Source: Nematostella vectensis (Eukaryota > Cnidaria > Anthozoa > Actiniaria > Edwardsiidae). Taken from it: DNA of 64,000 bases. The stretch covers positions 11,277,181-11,341,180 of the forward strand of contig NC_064036.1 of assembly GCF_932526225.1 (NCBI RefSeq), given 5' to 3'. The position numbers and the translations under genes were made by a program. A model generated the notes under the pieces. That model was not told the origin of the DNA and did not search any database. It worked only from the letters and a program-made list of their open reading frames with translations. Below, piece after piece: positions 12,611-26,100 of this stretch; position 1 is the first letter of the stretch; every line of letters starts with the position of its first letter.

Positions 12611-14170
12611 CAGTATAGACTGGATTACATTTGAGTCAGAGATAAAAGTAAGCAATACAATAAACTACAATTAATCAAATGTAATTAGCATATTTAACAG
12701 TAACGAACTCGTTGAAACGACTCGTATTAGTAGGCCTCTGATAAGATTTAGATTTAGATCTGAGATTATAACCTGGATCATGCGTAATGCGACGCCCTTT
12801 AATGATAGGAAAAGAGGATTCTCTGGTTTGATTCTGGAAACGAATCGCTGGCATGCGATATTTCTTCGCTCGTGCAACGTTGGAAGCTTTGCAAGCGTGA
12901 GTGAGCCCTCATAACTACTACCTGGGAAAGCGATCTTGAGCGCACGCCTCTGAACATTTTCTAGGGCGTCAGACAGATAATTTGGGAGGTTCGCAAAGGC
13001 TGCAGACGCATATTCAATGACCGATCTGATAAGTGACCGGTAGACTGTTATCAGCTCTATGGCATCCAGGCCGCATTTCTTAAGTACTCTTAGAGCATAA
13101 AGCATTTTGTTAGCCTTCTTAATTATGAAGTCGCAGTGCGCAACCCATGTCAAGTCACACGATATGAGAACGCCAAGCAGCTTGAACGACTGCACCCGAT
13201 CGATGGTATTGCCGCCTACGGCCATGGGCTGCCAACTGCAACTATCATAGTTTAAGAAGCTAACGGACATTTCTTTGCACTTTGATGGATTAAGGCGCAT
13301 GTTATTCTTTAGGGCATATGCTTGAATGTCGTTAACAATGTGTCCTAGGAGGGATGGTGAGTTCCTAGGTACCAACTCAAGAACAGTCAAATCGTCCACG
13401 AACTTAGCCCGCGGGGGCCACGTCCTGACCAAGTCATTGACCATTACACAGAAGAGAATGGGCCCAAGCCTGGTACCCTGGGGGATTCCCCCGTTAAGTA
13501 GTTGCGAGGAAGATGTTTTACCATCGAGGCAAACAGACTGCGAACGCCCTTGTAGAAAGGCTGCAACCCAGTGCAAAAGTGCCGTTTCAACATAAAGTGA
13601 TCTTAACTTATCTAGTAAGATATGATGGTCAATTAAATCGAATGCTTATCTGAAATCCGCGAAAAAGAGTCAAACCGAGCAATTGCCGAGATCAAGGGCC
13701 TCAAGCATAAGGTGTAGAATATAGACAATAGCCTGTTCGGTAGACTTAGACGCAACTGCAAACTGCTTACTATCTATTTTATCTAAGACAGCGGGGAGCA
13801 TTCTCGAAAGTGTTAGTCCTTCCATGATCTTGGCGACTTGTGACGTTAGGGAGATAAGTCTCACATCGTTTTCCACGGTCTTTGCATGCTTGGACTTAGG
13901 GAGAGGAAGTGCGATAGCAGACTTTAGAGGAGATGAGAAGAAGCCATCAGTTAGCGAGCTGTTGTAAAGGTCGCATATGACCGGAGCAAGTTCGAAGGAG
14001 AAGGTCTTCAGGATGGTATTGGGAATTCCATCGGGACCGGGTGCTTTTTTTTTATCTTGGTGGCAGATAGGGCTCGCTCAACCTCCGGGATGGTGGCAAG
14101 TAACCTAGCAGGGACTTCATCGACTTGAAAGGATGCCACATCGCGAGTAGTTAGAGGGGGGAGGTCATTG
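12606..14170 (-). pseudogene. Reverse transcriptase pseudogene (CR1/L2/jockey-like non-LTR retrotransposon)
   Basis: Minus-strand RT with core motifs in order: SAIALPLPKS near 13915, RLISLTSQVAKIMEG near 13830, SKQFAVASKSTEQAIVYILH, LFFADFR near 13650, GIPQGTRLGPILF near 13490 and AKFVDDLTVLE (the catalytic xxDD box) near 13400. Two in-frame stops (a TGA near 13676 and a TAA replacing Lys in DFRKAFD near 13645) and a frameshift near 12745, just before PTNTSRFNEFVTVKYANYI, disable it; the original stop is at 12675. The N-terminal endonuclease is missing, so the copy is 5'-truncated. It lies directly upstream of a second LINE fragment in the same orientation. Confidence 0.85.
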
Positions 14171-14389
14171 TTGTTTGGAAGTTTATGCCAATGTTTGATC
14201 GCTCTACACTTTGCTTTTGTTCTGAGAGGGAATCGTCCTAATTCAGCCCTTCACGCGTTCGAGCTACAGTATCGGTTTACGCCGAGAAGCCATTTTAGAA
14301 ACTTGGTGTGGACCATTTCTATTGGATCTTTTACATCGCACAATGCTGTTCAACGCGGGCTGTTTTTTTTAATTCGAAGGCTGTATGTC

Positions 14390-14516
14390 CTAGGGCAAAC
14401 GCCGTTCTTTTCATGTGCCGTTCCAAATATACATGCATGCAAATGAATAAATTCAATTCTTCATTTTTATGTATTTGCATTCGGAACTGTACCCAAAAAG
14501 AACGGTGTTTGCCATC
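14390..14516. repeat. Imperfect inverted repeat (hairpin element)
   Basis: GGCAAACGCCGTTCTTTTCA on the left pairs with an inverted copy at the right (AAAAAGAACGGTGTTTGCC). The arms are about 50 nt with AT-rich centre, probably a small foldback transposon between the LINE debris and the talin promoter. Confidence 0.55.
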
Positions 14517-14929
14517 ATTCATGGAGAAGGGGGGCCGACGGGATGGGATCTCCAGTCTATTATCTTTTATTATAATGTCTAGTGCACACTAGCAACATAA
14601 CAACATAACGACATGGGCGCGCGCACTATGTTTAGCCCGGGTTATGTTTTTCATTGTTATGGCAGCGCTGTGGGAAGGGTTTGAAGAAGGGGGAGGGCAT
14701 CACTGTGCGGCACGCAGTGTAGACAGTCCTCTTACTTTTCCCTTAACCTTTTTCTACACAGGGTATACCGCCATATAACTATTAGATCTGCATGACTGAT
14801 TCCCGAAGTATCTTCCAGACGCAAAATCGACGCCCGAATAATTTCCGAGGTAAGATTGACGTTATCGATACCCATATTTGGTCACTAATCCGTTCCCGCC
14901 CTCAATTCCGAAGAGCCGAACGCTTGAAG

Positions 14930-15056
14930 CGGCCATTTTGTTTGGAATTTTGGAGCTTCCGCTTGGGATTCTTTGTGAGGGAGGGTTGAGGAAACAACGG
15001 CAGATTGTACACGACCAATCTGCATGAATTAACGTAGTGATCTGGAGTGCAGGAAG
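14930..15056 (+). promoter_or_regulatory. Talin promoter and non-coding first exon
   Basis: GGCCATTTTG near 14932 is a reverse-orientation YY1-type element (AAAATGGCC). About 120 nt further on, GGAAG followed by GTAAGTGC at 15057 is a strong 5' splice site, so a 5' UTR exon ending at 15056 spliced to about 17100 (CTCCAG at 17094-17099, or the ACAG ending at 17111) is likely. No TATA box is seen. The exon's 5' limit is not determined. Confidence 0.5.
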
Positions 15057-17146
15057 GTAAGTGCGAAATATGCTTTTACGGAGTCATGCCGAACATGTGT
15101 GTTGGAATTCGAAGGATAAGTCAGTGAGTGCAATCAAAACGTTCGATGTTTGCTCATTTGCTTCTTTGTATGTATAAATATTTAGGCTCAACCCGCACCT
15201 CTTAGCCAGCCGGTTGTATACTAATGGACTTCACGGTGCAAATTAGGTGCTTTATTGTGTTTCCTCATACCTGTTCTCTTGTTTGAAGGCGATATCTCGT
15301 CTCTTCACGCACATTTTAGACAAGACTTTCGTACCGTTTTAGGGAATGAAATTTGAGCTGCTATTGCTATCAATTAGTTTTGACTCTGACACGAAGACCG
15401 ATTTGCTGTTCTCTTGTTGGCCAATAAATCGTCCCGGCACTGCAGGAAAATTTGCTCTGGGTTTTTCTTGGCTTAAATGTGAGTCTAAGAGCTTAAAGCT
15501 AATATGGTTCCTTGTAATGCCCGCTTCTATTTTTGTTATTTATTTGGTGGATTTAAAGGCCATGTGTTATGTTATGAACACTATTCTGTCTAAATGAAGT
15601 GGACGGACACAATTGACTCCCCTGAACAAACTCAAACCACTTTATATCTATTTACGCTATCCTATTTACATTTCCTCTTAGATCGACTTAGATAATCAGG
15701 GTTTTTTTCTCTAGAAGTTACAAATACTTAGATGTGACTTGCCAGCAGATTTTTTTCCTTGACATGTGTAGCCAAATAAAGTCCTATGAGGGTTTTGACA
15801 CCTAAGGGTTAGTAATTTTATACATGTCCTTAAACCATTATACCCTGGTTTTAACACAATGTTGTGAATTTCAATTGAATACTGATTTTTGTATTGTTAT
15901 ACTGTTTTAGTTATGTTATTCGATGATTGCAGACTGGTGAAGCCATTACAGCCAAAACAATGTTTATTTTTATTTTATTAATGAATAATTAAAAGTATAT
16001 CTTTCTGATAAAATAAGTTAAATATCACATCAGGCTTATGTAATATGATGCCATCTGGATGTAATTTATTTAGTATTTAAAAAAAAATACTTAAATTCTC
16101 AATGTAAAGTTAATGAAATCTACATGCTTATACAAATGCTGTAATATATATTAATAGAGACAGTTCCAGTTAATATCATACCCAAAATTAACACATATAA
16201 AAAATAAAATTTCTTACAATCTTTGAAAAATGGCCCTAGGAGCACAACAAAGTTTCAAAACTGACACTATTTTGACAACACAATCTTAAGTTTTGTTCAG
16301 CTTTAGCTCTATCTCTGACAAGTGGACATTTTGATAATCCAGTCTTATCTGAGAAGATCAAGTAACATTAAGAATAATACCGGCTTTACCATATTCAAAT
16401 CATGGTACTGTAAGGGGTGTCAATACTCTCTTCTTTAAGGTATGACTTTCTTTTTGAAAATTACCAGCAGTTCTGAATTGCAATTTGGTATTCTTATTTA
16501 ACCTGAAAATATATAAGTATAATTTATTGAAGTTTGGCAGTGTTCTATCTAAAATGTTATACTTATAATGTGGTCACCACCAGCAAATTGATAAAGACTG
16601 TTGGTTTAAGGCTTGTGTAAGGGAATATTGTGGCGTATGTCCCTCTCTCAAACACAAAGTCATTAAGATTAATTTTAGATACAACCATTTTTATTTTGAG
16701 GTCTATGGCAATTTTTTGCAACCACTGTAAAATGTTTGACTAGACAGTTTAATTTATCTTCAGTCAGAACAAAAAGTTATACAAAAAGCATTCATTTCCC
16801 CCTAGTGTTCCTAACACCTGTTATGAATATTTGAGTGGTCTTATTTGATGTTTTTTTACTCTGGCATTATCTGTTAAAAGCTTTCTTTAATCCCCCAAAA
16901 AGCATTAAAAAATCCAACATAGGGTTGGTTAAACTTCCTATAAGCTGTATTGTGTTATAGTGCATGGGTGTAGATGTTTATAGGTTAAAGGTGTAAAGAG
17001 CGATATATATTGATGTATAGAAAAACAAGCAAACTACAGTTTCATCCCTAAAAGCCTATGTCATGGTGGCCCACTCATTATATAGATTTTTTTCTCCAGA
17101 TTTTACTACAGACAAGTGCAAGACATAAGATTACAGAGGAGCCAGG

Positions 17147-20100
17147 ATGGCTTTGTCACTGAAGATAAATGTTGTGAAGAATAATAGCATCAAGACCCTC
17201 CAGGTAGGTAGAAATGGTTGCATTATCAGGCAATCTGATACTGCACTTGAATGATGTAAAGTATGCCCTCTGGGAGAAGGGGACACCTGCAACCATCAAG
17301 TTATTGATTTCTACCATTTACAATTCTAATTTCATTATCTAAACCTTTTGGTTTAACAAGTAATTCCAAAATAAAAAGGTTTGTTGTTACTGCTTATTTG
17401 CCCAGAGGGGCGATATCATAAAGAAAGAGAGGAAGAGGCTTTGTTTGCAATTTTGTTATATTTGTTATACTGTTGCTGCAAAACAGCTACCTACAAGTTG
17501 TTTATTACTCCTTACAAGCCCTTGTATCAGAAATACAGATGGCGACACAGGACAAGTCTGTGACTGTACTTATTAATATTTTATATCCAGGGATAATAAT
17601 TATAAAAAAAAAATAGTTTAAGCTAGGATCATTGCCTTTAGCATAGAGTTTAGCAATATACTTCATGTAGTGTGATGTTAGGAACTCAATTGGGAGATCG
17701 TCTCTAGTAATAGCATGCTTATGACATCCACGAATTACTAGCCTTGTCAGATGACTATGTCGAATGACATAACATTGGAAATCTGGATTCCGCATGCATT
17801 TGAAAATAGGTGCAACAATAGAAGCTCTACGCCTGCAATCTTCAATATTTGTATGAATATTTTTCAATAATTTCCAAGCCACTTTTTAGGCCTCATCACT
17901 CAAACTAATGGAATCAAATTTGTTGTTTTTGATTGGTCAGCAAAATGCAGAGTGGTTTGAAGTTGCACCAATGATATGAAAGGCTTAATCTACACTTTAA
18001 GCCTCTAGATTAAAAAAACAATTAAATTTTAAACCAGGTTAAAGTTTGCAAATTTAAATTAATGTCTTTGAGTTGCTTGACAAGAAACTGAAAATTGTAT
18101 CTTATGTGTCATACAGTTCAACCCTGAAGCAACCGTAGCAGAAGCCCTGAGAATAATTCGGGAAAAGGTCCCTGACGCTAGCCCTGGCAAAGGTATCATT
18201 GAACTCCTTGCTAAGCTCATTATGAATCATACTACTGTGAACCAGAATCTTTTGTCAGTGTACAAATGCATCCCCTAGTCCGCAAAAAAGTGGGTCATAT
18301 CTTGGGTTCATCAAATACGTCGTCTTCTTTCCATATGAATCTCCTATGATTGGTTACACCCCCTCCCCCATCATCAGCAAATCCTAGTTATATGCTGTAT
18401 ACACCTATTTCAATTAAGGTTACACCCGCAAAACAATGTATCGTAACCCTTAGTGGGTTCAAGGGTAACATGGCTGAATCCCGGTCTCTAAACACCTTGT
18501 AAAGGTTTAGAGGTACATTAACAAAAATGCTAAAGCTTTTTAAACCTGTATTTGTTTTTAACACTTATTTTATTAGTTATTTGCCATCCATAAAGCACTG
18601 CGGGTTACAACACAGATCCCCCGACTGCAACCTTGAAATAGGTGCCATAGGTGCCAATTAGTGCCTTATTTTTTCTTGTTATTCAACAGAAGACGATTCC
18701 ACATATATATCTTTTGGGATTTCTAAATACATTATGTGTTGGACATCTGTGGTATGGTTTTATCACTATAATGTATCACTTGTTTGCCTGTTTCAGTTGC
18801 AGACTATGGATTATTCAAACAGGAGGATGACCCTGCAAAAGGGAAATGGCTAGAGCCAGCTAGATCAATAAACTTCTATCCATTGAAAGATGGTGTAAGT
18901 ATACATTTTACCTCAAAGCACTAGGCAGCAAAAAAGCAGACAAAGGATACACACTGAAATACACACTAAATCAACAACAGCACAAATAGCCCCAAAATAA
19001 TTTCACCTTTTTAAATGTCTGGCTTTGTGTTTAACAGTTTTTTCTCAGCAACGTTAACTAGGAAGGTGATCCAGTATGATGCATGCACCCCCCCCCCCTT
19101 GGCGGCCCAAAAATGGGTAATTTCTTACTAAGGAATCTTCAAATACCATGCTTTTTCCATATGGCACCTATGATTGAGCACCCCCCCCCCCTCCCTCCCT
19201 CCCTCTCAGCCAATCCTGTGTATGCGCCTGTTGAGGCCCACCAAAAAATTGGAATGGAGGGGCACATGTGACTAAAAAAGGGGTACAAATCACACTTTTA
19301 TAGCTATGGACAGAAATAAGGATACAACATACTGAAGAGTAACCCGGGGATTCCCTTTGAGAAACCTGTAAATTTCCAATGAAAAACTTGTGACATTCAC
19401 AGGCTTATTCACAGGTTACTCACAGGGAAATTCACACGTTCCTCTCCAGTAGTGCAAAGTGCTAAAACTAGATTCAGTTCATACTTTGAGCTTAAACGGC
19501 AAGTATGATAACATTTATACGAATCTGCATCAATAGTGTGGAGTTTGGAAAATATCGAAGTGCGTTTTTGATGCTGAGAGCAGCGATTCTACGTTTACTA
19601 TGTTTTACTTTTGTCTACCAAACCTCATTCTTTGATTGGTCCGACACTAGGGGCAAAAGTGCACATGCACATATATTTCAATTTTGTTTTTGGGCGCACA
19701 TGAAGAAACCCTAGTCATCTAAATATTGCTTGGGCATTTAAAAAAAGTTATGTTATTCCTAATCATGACCTAAGAAGTCTGGAAAATACTGACAGATTGG
19801 CCTAAGGCGGCGACGGTCCTCCCAGACAGTAAAATTATAGTTCTGATCAGTGTCCTTAAGAAGTGTTATTTTTAGATGCTAACACAAAGCAACTTCATTA
19901 GATAAGATTTGATCATGATCGCAACTATCACCAGTAGGCCAGGATTTGATAATGGTGATAAACACATCAGCAAAGCACAAAATGCTCACGAGTGCTTACT
20001 ATAGTAACAGAGCGAGTGCTTACAATTGACAAATTCCGCAACAGCCCTTTTTCATTGACATTAACATTATTGTTTACCTTTCAACGTTTAGTAATTTTTA

Positions 20101-23100
20101 AAGTATATTTAGTACATTTCTTATGCAAACATATTGAGGTTCCGACTTACGATTCACGTTCTACCAACAACCCATTATTTTTAGATAACGTTTCTTTAAA
20201 GTTTAATGAAGCGAAATGTGTTCCCAAAATTTCTGTCGCCAGTTGTTAATAAAGTTATCATATGTTTCTAAGTACCCCGGCCATTTTCACTCTTTGCCTG
20301 AGGTATATTAATCAATTATTCTCAAATCGTTTCCACACAAAACCACATGAGAATTATCGGAAATATCTGGGATAACACGAGGAATTATCCACAAAAACTC
20401 ATGATCTCCATCGATTGACTTCTCATAGGGTACATGTCGCGCACAACATGTAGTGTGCTACATGTAGCTACCGAAAAATAATAATATTGGTACGAAAACA
20501 AACAAAACAAATGTTTCTTGGATAGCAGAGAAACTTTTGGTGGTTATACTGTACTATGGAACATCTCATACACTATGAACGATATTTTAAACAACTTCAA
20601 TCAACAATGTAATTTTGAAAAATTCACACCAATGGCTATCGGGCTAGTTATACAAAGAAATGCAAATAATGTGGTATTCCGAAGTTTATCGTAAATTTTG
20701 CCTAAACACTTTGTGAGATTTTACGATCTGCAAAGCTAGTGGGGTAAAGTAACAATTAATCAAAGAAAGCAGCATTTGCGCTTGTGTAGCCCCACTTTGT
20801 TTTGTTATTTTTGGGTTCATTTGAAAAAAAAAAAAAGAAGAAGCTTCGCCCCACAAATACTGGGTATCCCAACAGAAACTTATTTGTAAATATCCATCAT
20901 TCCCATCCAAACATACCTTTGTCGACGTTTAAACCAATTCCGAACAACGCAAAAATTGCTCTAGTCGCAGGTGTGCCTTCAGCTCCAAACACGGACTAAT
21001 TTCTTCGTGTTATTCATTACTAAAGATAACTTCATCAGTTTGCGTTTGAATCTTGACTTCCAATGAACTTCCCCTTCTTCGCCATCCATAACCTGACATT
21101 TTGCTTGAACACGCACGTACTCAATAAACAGCGAAATAATACACCAGGGAGATGATACACATTCAATTGGGAAAGGGAGTATTTTCCGTTTGTACTTGGC
21201 AGACATCAGTAAACCACGCTTTCAGAGATCTCCAAACCACAAATTGACAGTTGCTAAGAAAACTAATCACGAAATCACGTTATGGGATCGCTTTTTTTTC
21301 TTTTCTAAATCCGGATGCCGTGCTACAGTATAAATAAGTAGCGAGAATATGTGTCACCTTAAAACTTGCATCAGATTTACATTACACTATGCGCAAAGTT
21401 AGAAAATGTCGCGCCATTCCAGATTTTTTGTAATTACGCAGTACAACAACGTAGACTTACTTGATTCGAAATCCCGCGATGTCGTCCCAGTAAGTAAAAG
21501 CTGCATTCATCCATAGCAAAACCGACCGGTTGATCAATATAGGAATATAGTTTTTTTTGGCTTTTTGCGTCTTGTATCACAGTTGTTTTCAGGTAGCACA
21601 GATTTCGTTTTCAATAAAAAGGTTTTCCTCCATCTCCATTTGTATACAAAATTATTATGCTTTTCGATCCACACTTGATATTAGCGTGGAAGCCTTTATT
21701 TTTTAAGATAACGCCTCATTTGAGCCAGCTGTCTTGAAAAGTGCACTTAGAAAGCTAATGGAAAAGTAATAAAACACAGAAACACTGTCAAAAATCTATA
21801 GTTCCTATTCCAAAAAAATGTCGTTTTACAATCGGTAGAATATCGGTAGATTCTCAAACTACCCTCTGTATTCCAAACTCTGACAATACTTTTTCTAAAG
21901 TATTCAATATTTGTGGTCTCAATTTTGAAGTAGTTTAAATTAACTAATGGGGTTCTTGATTTTGTGATAACATTTTCAAAGCCCCAGGTAACAAGACGAA
22001 CAAAGCTTATATCGTGCACGGTTAACGAGTGTAGTGTTAGTTCTTATTGGTAAGTTAAGAAGAGGTAAACGTGAAGTTCTCTTTGTGAATGGGTGCGAGC
22101 CTTGCCGGCAAAAGCGAAAACCACAGCTCAGCTAGATTTTTCCGTCCGAGTCTCACTGACGCTCGGTGCTTCAATCGCGAACTTTCCTTTACGATAATGG
22201 CGGGAAAATCAGCTTATATACCGGTAAGATAAACGGAAAGTGTAATGGGGTTTACGATGTTTTGATCCTCCTCAATTACTTATGGATTTCAGGTGGTATT
22301 TGTTGGAAAAAATCCGCTTTAGATTTTGACACGTTAGTAAATAGAATCAGCGAATGACTACGAATGGAACCACTATTATTTCGTGTGATAAAAAGAATAT
22401 TGCTTTTTACAAAATGAACAACAAAATAAGAAGCTTTGAATAGGTAGTATGTTTATACGAAATGAAGATTAGTTTGCAGAAGTCAAACAAGAGATTTATT
22501 TTGTTGTTACCGTCTTCCATTCTGTTATGTAGATTAGCCGGTTGCTTCGAATCTCATTGATGTTAATTAATCTCACTTATAGCAGTCGAAAACCCCGCAA
22601 ATTTGAGATAAGATAGAGAAAATCCGGTCATCCATAGGCAAGGCGGTATACCTTTGTCAAGCATGCGCTTAAAGTGCTACCATCGAAGATGGCGCAATAT
22701 TAGAGGTGTGACGATTAGGGATGTGACAATTACTGATGTTTCTACAGGACATGCTGGAGTACAAGTCTAAAATCCGCCTGATAAAGATCAAGTTTATGGA
22801 TGGGAATGTCAAGACATTACAGGTAAATTTGTCAACTTGAATAAATCAATACACTTGAATAAATCAATACACACAGAACAAGTTGATTGAATCAATTGAT
22901 GCAAGATCATTTGCGCATTATTCTGGTTTGTGGTTTGAGTTTTTCCCTGAGCTTTCCCCTTATTTTTGAATTGGTTTCTTTGTTCTTAGATTGATGACAG
23001 TCACACCGTTGGCCAAATTTTAGAAACAGTATGCGTCAAAATGGGTACGTTAAACTTCTTTATTATGGTCATCATGTTATGGTACGATACCGATGAAAAT

Positions 23101-26100
23101 GATAGTGATGTTAATAGTTAAAATGCTAATACAAATGATGATGATTATGACGGTGGTTATGGTGGTGATTCAAATTACATGTTTACAGGTATCTCAAACC
23201 CCGAGGAGTTTTCTCTTCTTGTGGAAGGCAAAGATGATGAAAAAGAAGAAGCTGAGAAAACATCAACGTTAAAAAGGGTTAGTAGCAAATGCAAATGCAA
23301 ACTCTGTTAGTATATTTAAAAATTGATTCGGGCAAATTTTGAGATACTTTCTGTATTTATTAAGTCAATTTTACTCGTATAACTCGAACTTGCTATTATC
23401 ACTGACTGTTTTTGGTAGGATAAGTCAGTGATGAAGGATGTTCCAATCAAAAGGCTGGAGGAGAGAGACCGCAAGAAGATGGACCAACTCAAGAAGAAAC
23501 TCCACACAGAGGATGACGGTATGTCTGTCTTGAGAAATTCATGACTCCCCTAAATACTTAGCCCTGTCCAAACAGACGCAACATCAGCCAACATCCTTGG
23601 CCCTGCCTCGCTGAGCTGATCACAAGACAAAGATGCTGGAAAACGTTTTCGCACCACCTCAACAGCAACACGGTGTACAAAAAGTACCAGCATTGGTTGG
23701 CCAACAAAGCTGGCTTTTGTTGTATCCAATGGATGTGCTGTTCACACGAGGTTTTAAGATGCAAACCATCTGAACTTTCCATGTTATGTTGAAATATTTG
23801 TATTGATACCTTTTGTGTATTTACTTGACTTCCTTTAGTTCAGTGGCTTGATCACGACAAGACATTGAGAGAACAAGGAACGGACGACAGCCATACAGTA
23901 GTAATGAGGTGAGAAAATGTTCTACTCCAAAGTCTCTTCTAAGCTGGAAGTACAGTGGAACCCCATTTGCCTGAACATTCAAGGGAGACAAGAAACAGTC
24001 CTAGTTAGTAGGGAGTTCGAGTTATCTGAGTGAAAATGACTCAGAAATAGTTTATACGGGAAACTAGTGGAGTTTGGTTTAGTCAAGTTCGGCTTATCTT
24101 GTTCCACTGTCTAGGTATGACCAAACCAAGTGCAAAACAAAGCTGAAAACGGTTCTGTAATATCATAATCTGTTGAACATTTCTCTCGTATACAGGCGCA
24201 AGTATTTCTACTCGGATCAAAATGTGGACATCAAAGATCCTGTCCAACTCAACCTTCTTTACGTACAGGTAAGATATCATCGAACGTCATCTTTATTTCA
24301 AGTCCATTTTCAACAGGCTTGTACATTGTTCTGACTTTTGGTTCTCTTTGTTTTTATTTAGTGCAGGGATGGTATCCTCGATGGAACGCATCCGTGCACT
24401 CAAGAGGAAGCTTCTCAGGTGAGTGCAATCCTCAAGCCTGAATACTTTTTGGACCACTTCCCCCTTTAGTTATCCCCCTCCCTTGGAGCTCTTATACCCT
24501 TTTTTTCTCGCCACTTCAACTACTTGCCCTTGTGCCTGTTTCTTTCCTGCGCCTTATCCTTCCTTTCTCCCCTATCCTCGCAACAATAAAAAGCAAGTTA
24601 TTAAGTGCTTACGAATCAGCCAGAAAATGTATTTGACAGAAAGGGCTTATTCTTGTTGAAGGATTTATTTTTTCGTCGCTATCTGGCATGACAGGCGCAG
24701 CCATTTCTGTGTTTATTTTGGCGTAAGTTTACCACACAAAAAGTCACATTTCTGTGTTTATTTTGGTGTTAGTTTACCATACAAAAAGTCAAATTTCTTC
24801 GTGCAAGTCATCTATTGTTTCGCAGCCAGCTTTCATTGGTGTCTTATAGCTTTTACACTCATTACAATTGTGAACTTTCTACGTTATAGCTCGGTGCAAT
24901 CCAAATTCAAGTGCAATTTGGTGACTATGAAGAGTCCAAATACAAGCTTATTGAGTAAGTAACAGTGAGACATTTCATGACCAAAAAATCGGACCGTTGC
25001 GCTTGTTGCATGTGCACTAATGTTCACTTAACCTTTTTTCCTGTAGTCTGAAGGAAGTTCTTCCAAAGGAATACGTGAAGTCTAAGAATATTGATAAAAA
25101 AATCAAAGAGGTAAGCAAGGCAAAAATAACATGATTTGTCATATAACGGCTGTACGAAAATACCATTTGGGTAATTTTTGTATTCCCATTTGTTCATTTT
25201 AGGAGCACCGTAAGTTCAACGGTCTAGATGAACTTCAAGGGCGCTACAAGTACGTCCAGCTTTGCCGTGGACTCAAGACTTATGGTGTTACATTCTTCTT
25301 GGTCAAGGTAAGATATTTCTCAAACGTTTTGGAAATCTCAAAAGACTTGTGTAAATGCTAACCAACGTGTTTTGCAAAAATAAGATCAGAGTGGATATTA
25401 GCTAAAGAGACTTGCTGATTACTTTCGGTTTGTGCGCTTACTTAGTGGGATACACGGAACTACAATGTGTGATAGATGTAGCTCCCACAACTAAGGTTAG
25501 TTCATGGACACCGCTGTATTTATCTTTGCCTGTTGGATTTACAGGAAAAGATGAAGGGTAAAAACAAGCTTGTTCCTCGCCTATTGGGGATCACCAAAGA
25601 AAGTATCCTCCGCGTAGACGAGAAAACCAAAGAAGTGATGAAAACCTGGCCTCTAACTACCGTCCGCAGATGGGCTGCCTCGCCGAACAGCTTCACACTT
25701 GTGAGTTTACCGTTATCACGTTATGGGGAGCCTAGCAGTTTGCATAACGCTGGGCTTTGTAAAGCATCTGTCTCTAACCAGTAGCTTTAGGCCTCTGATC
25801 TCTGGTTGGGTGTGTTGGCTCTCGCCTTACCTTTGGGTGCTTTCGCCTCTGTCATCCCTGCACAAAAACGAACAATTTCGATCCTTAGCTTTGTTACGTA
25901 GTAAGACATTAGTCGTATGCAGTATTCTATACCTTTATTCTCCTTTGACTCGACCGCGTTGTAGTGTATATCTGCTCCCTCGTAATTCATCATCCCGGTT
26001 GCAAGGAGGGTAGCTAGCTTCCCAAACGATTTTAAGGATATCAAGACAGCAATTTGGGTGCCGAGTCAACAAGATGGTACTCGCAGTACTCAATAATAAG

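Noticed and set aside
12671-13576. 301-residue minus-strand frame as a host gene
   Set aside because: It carries RT motifs (GIPQGTRLGPILF, FVDDL) and is flanked by in-frame stops and a frameshift, so it is a dead LINE.
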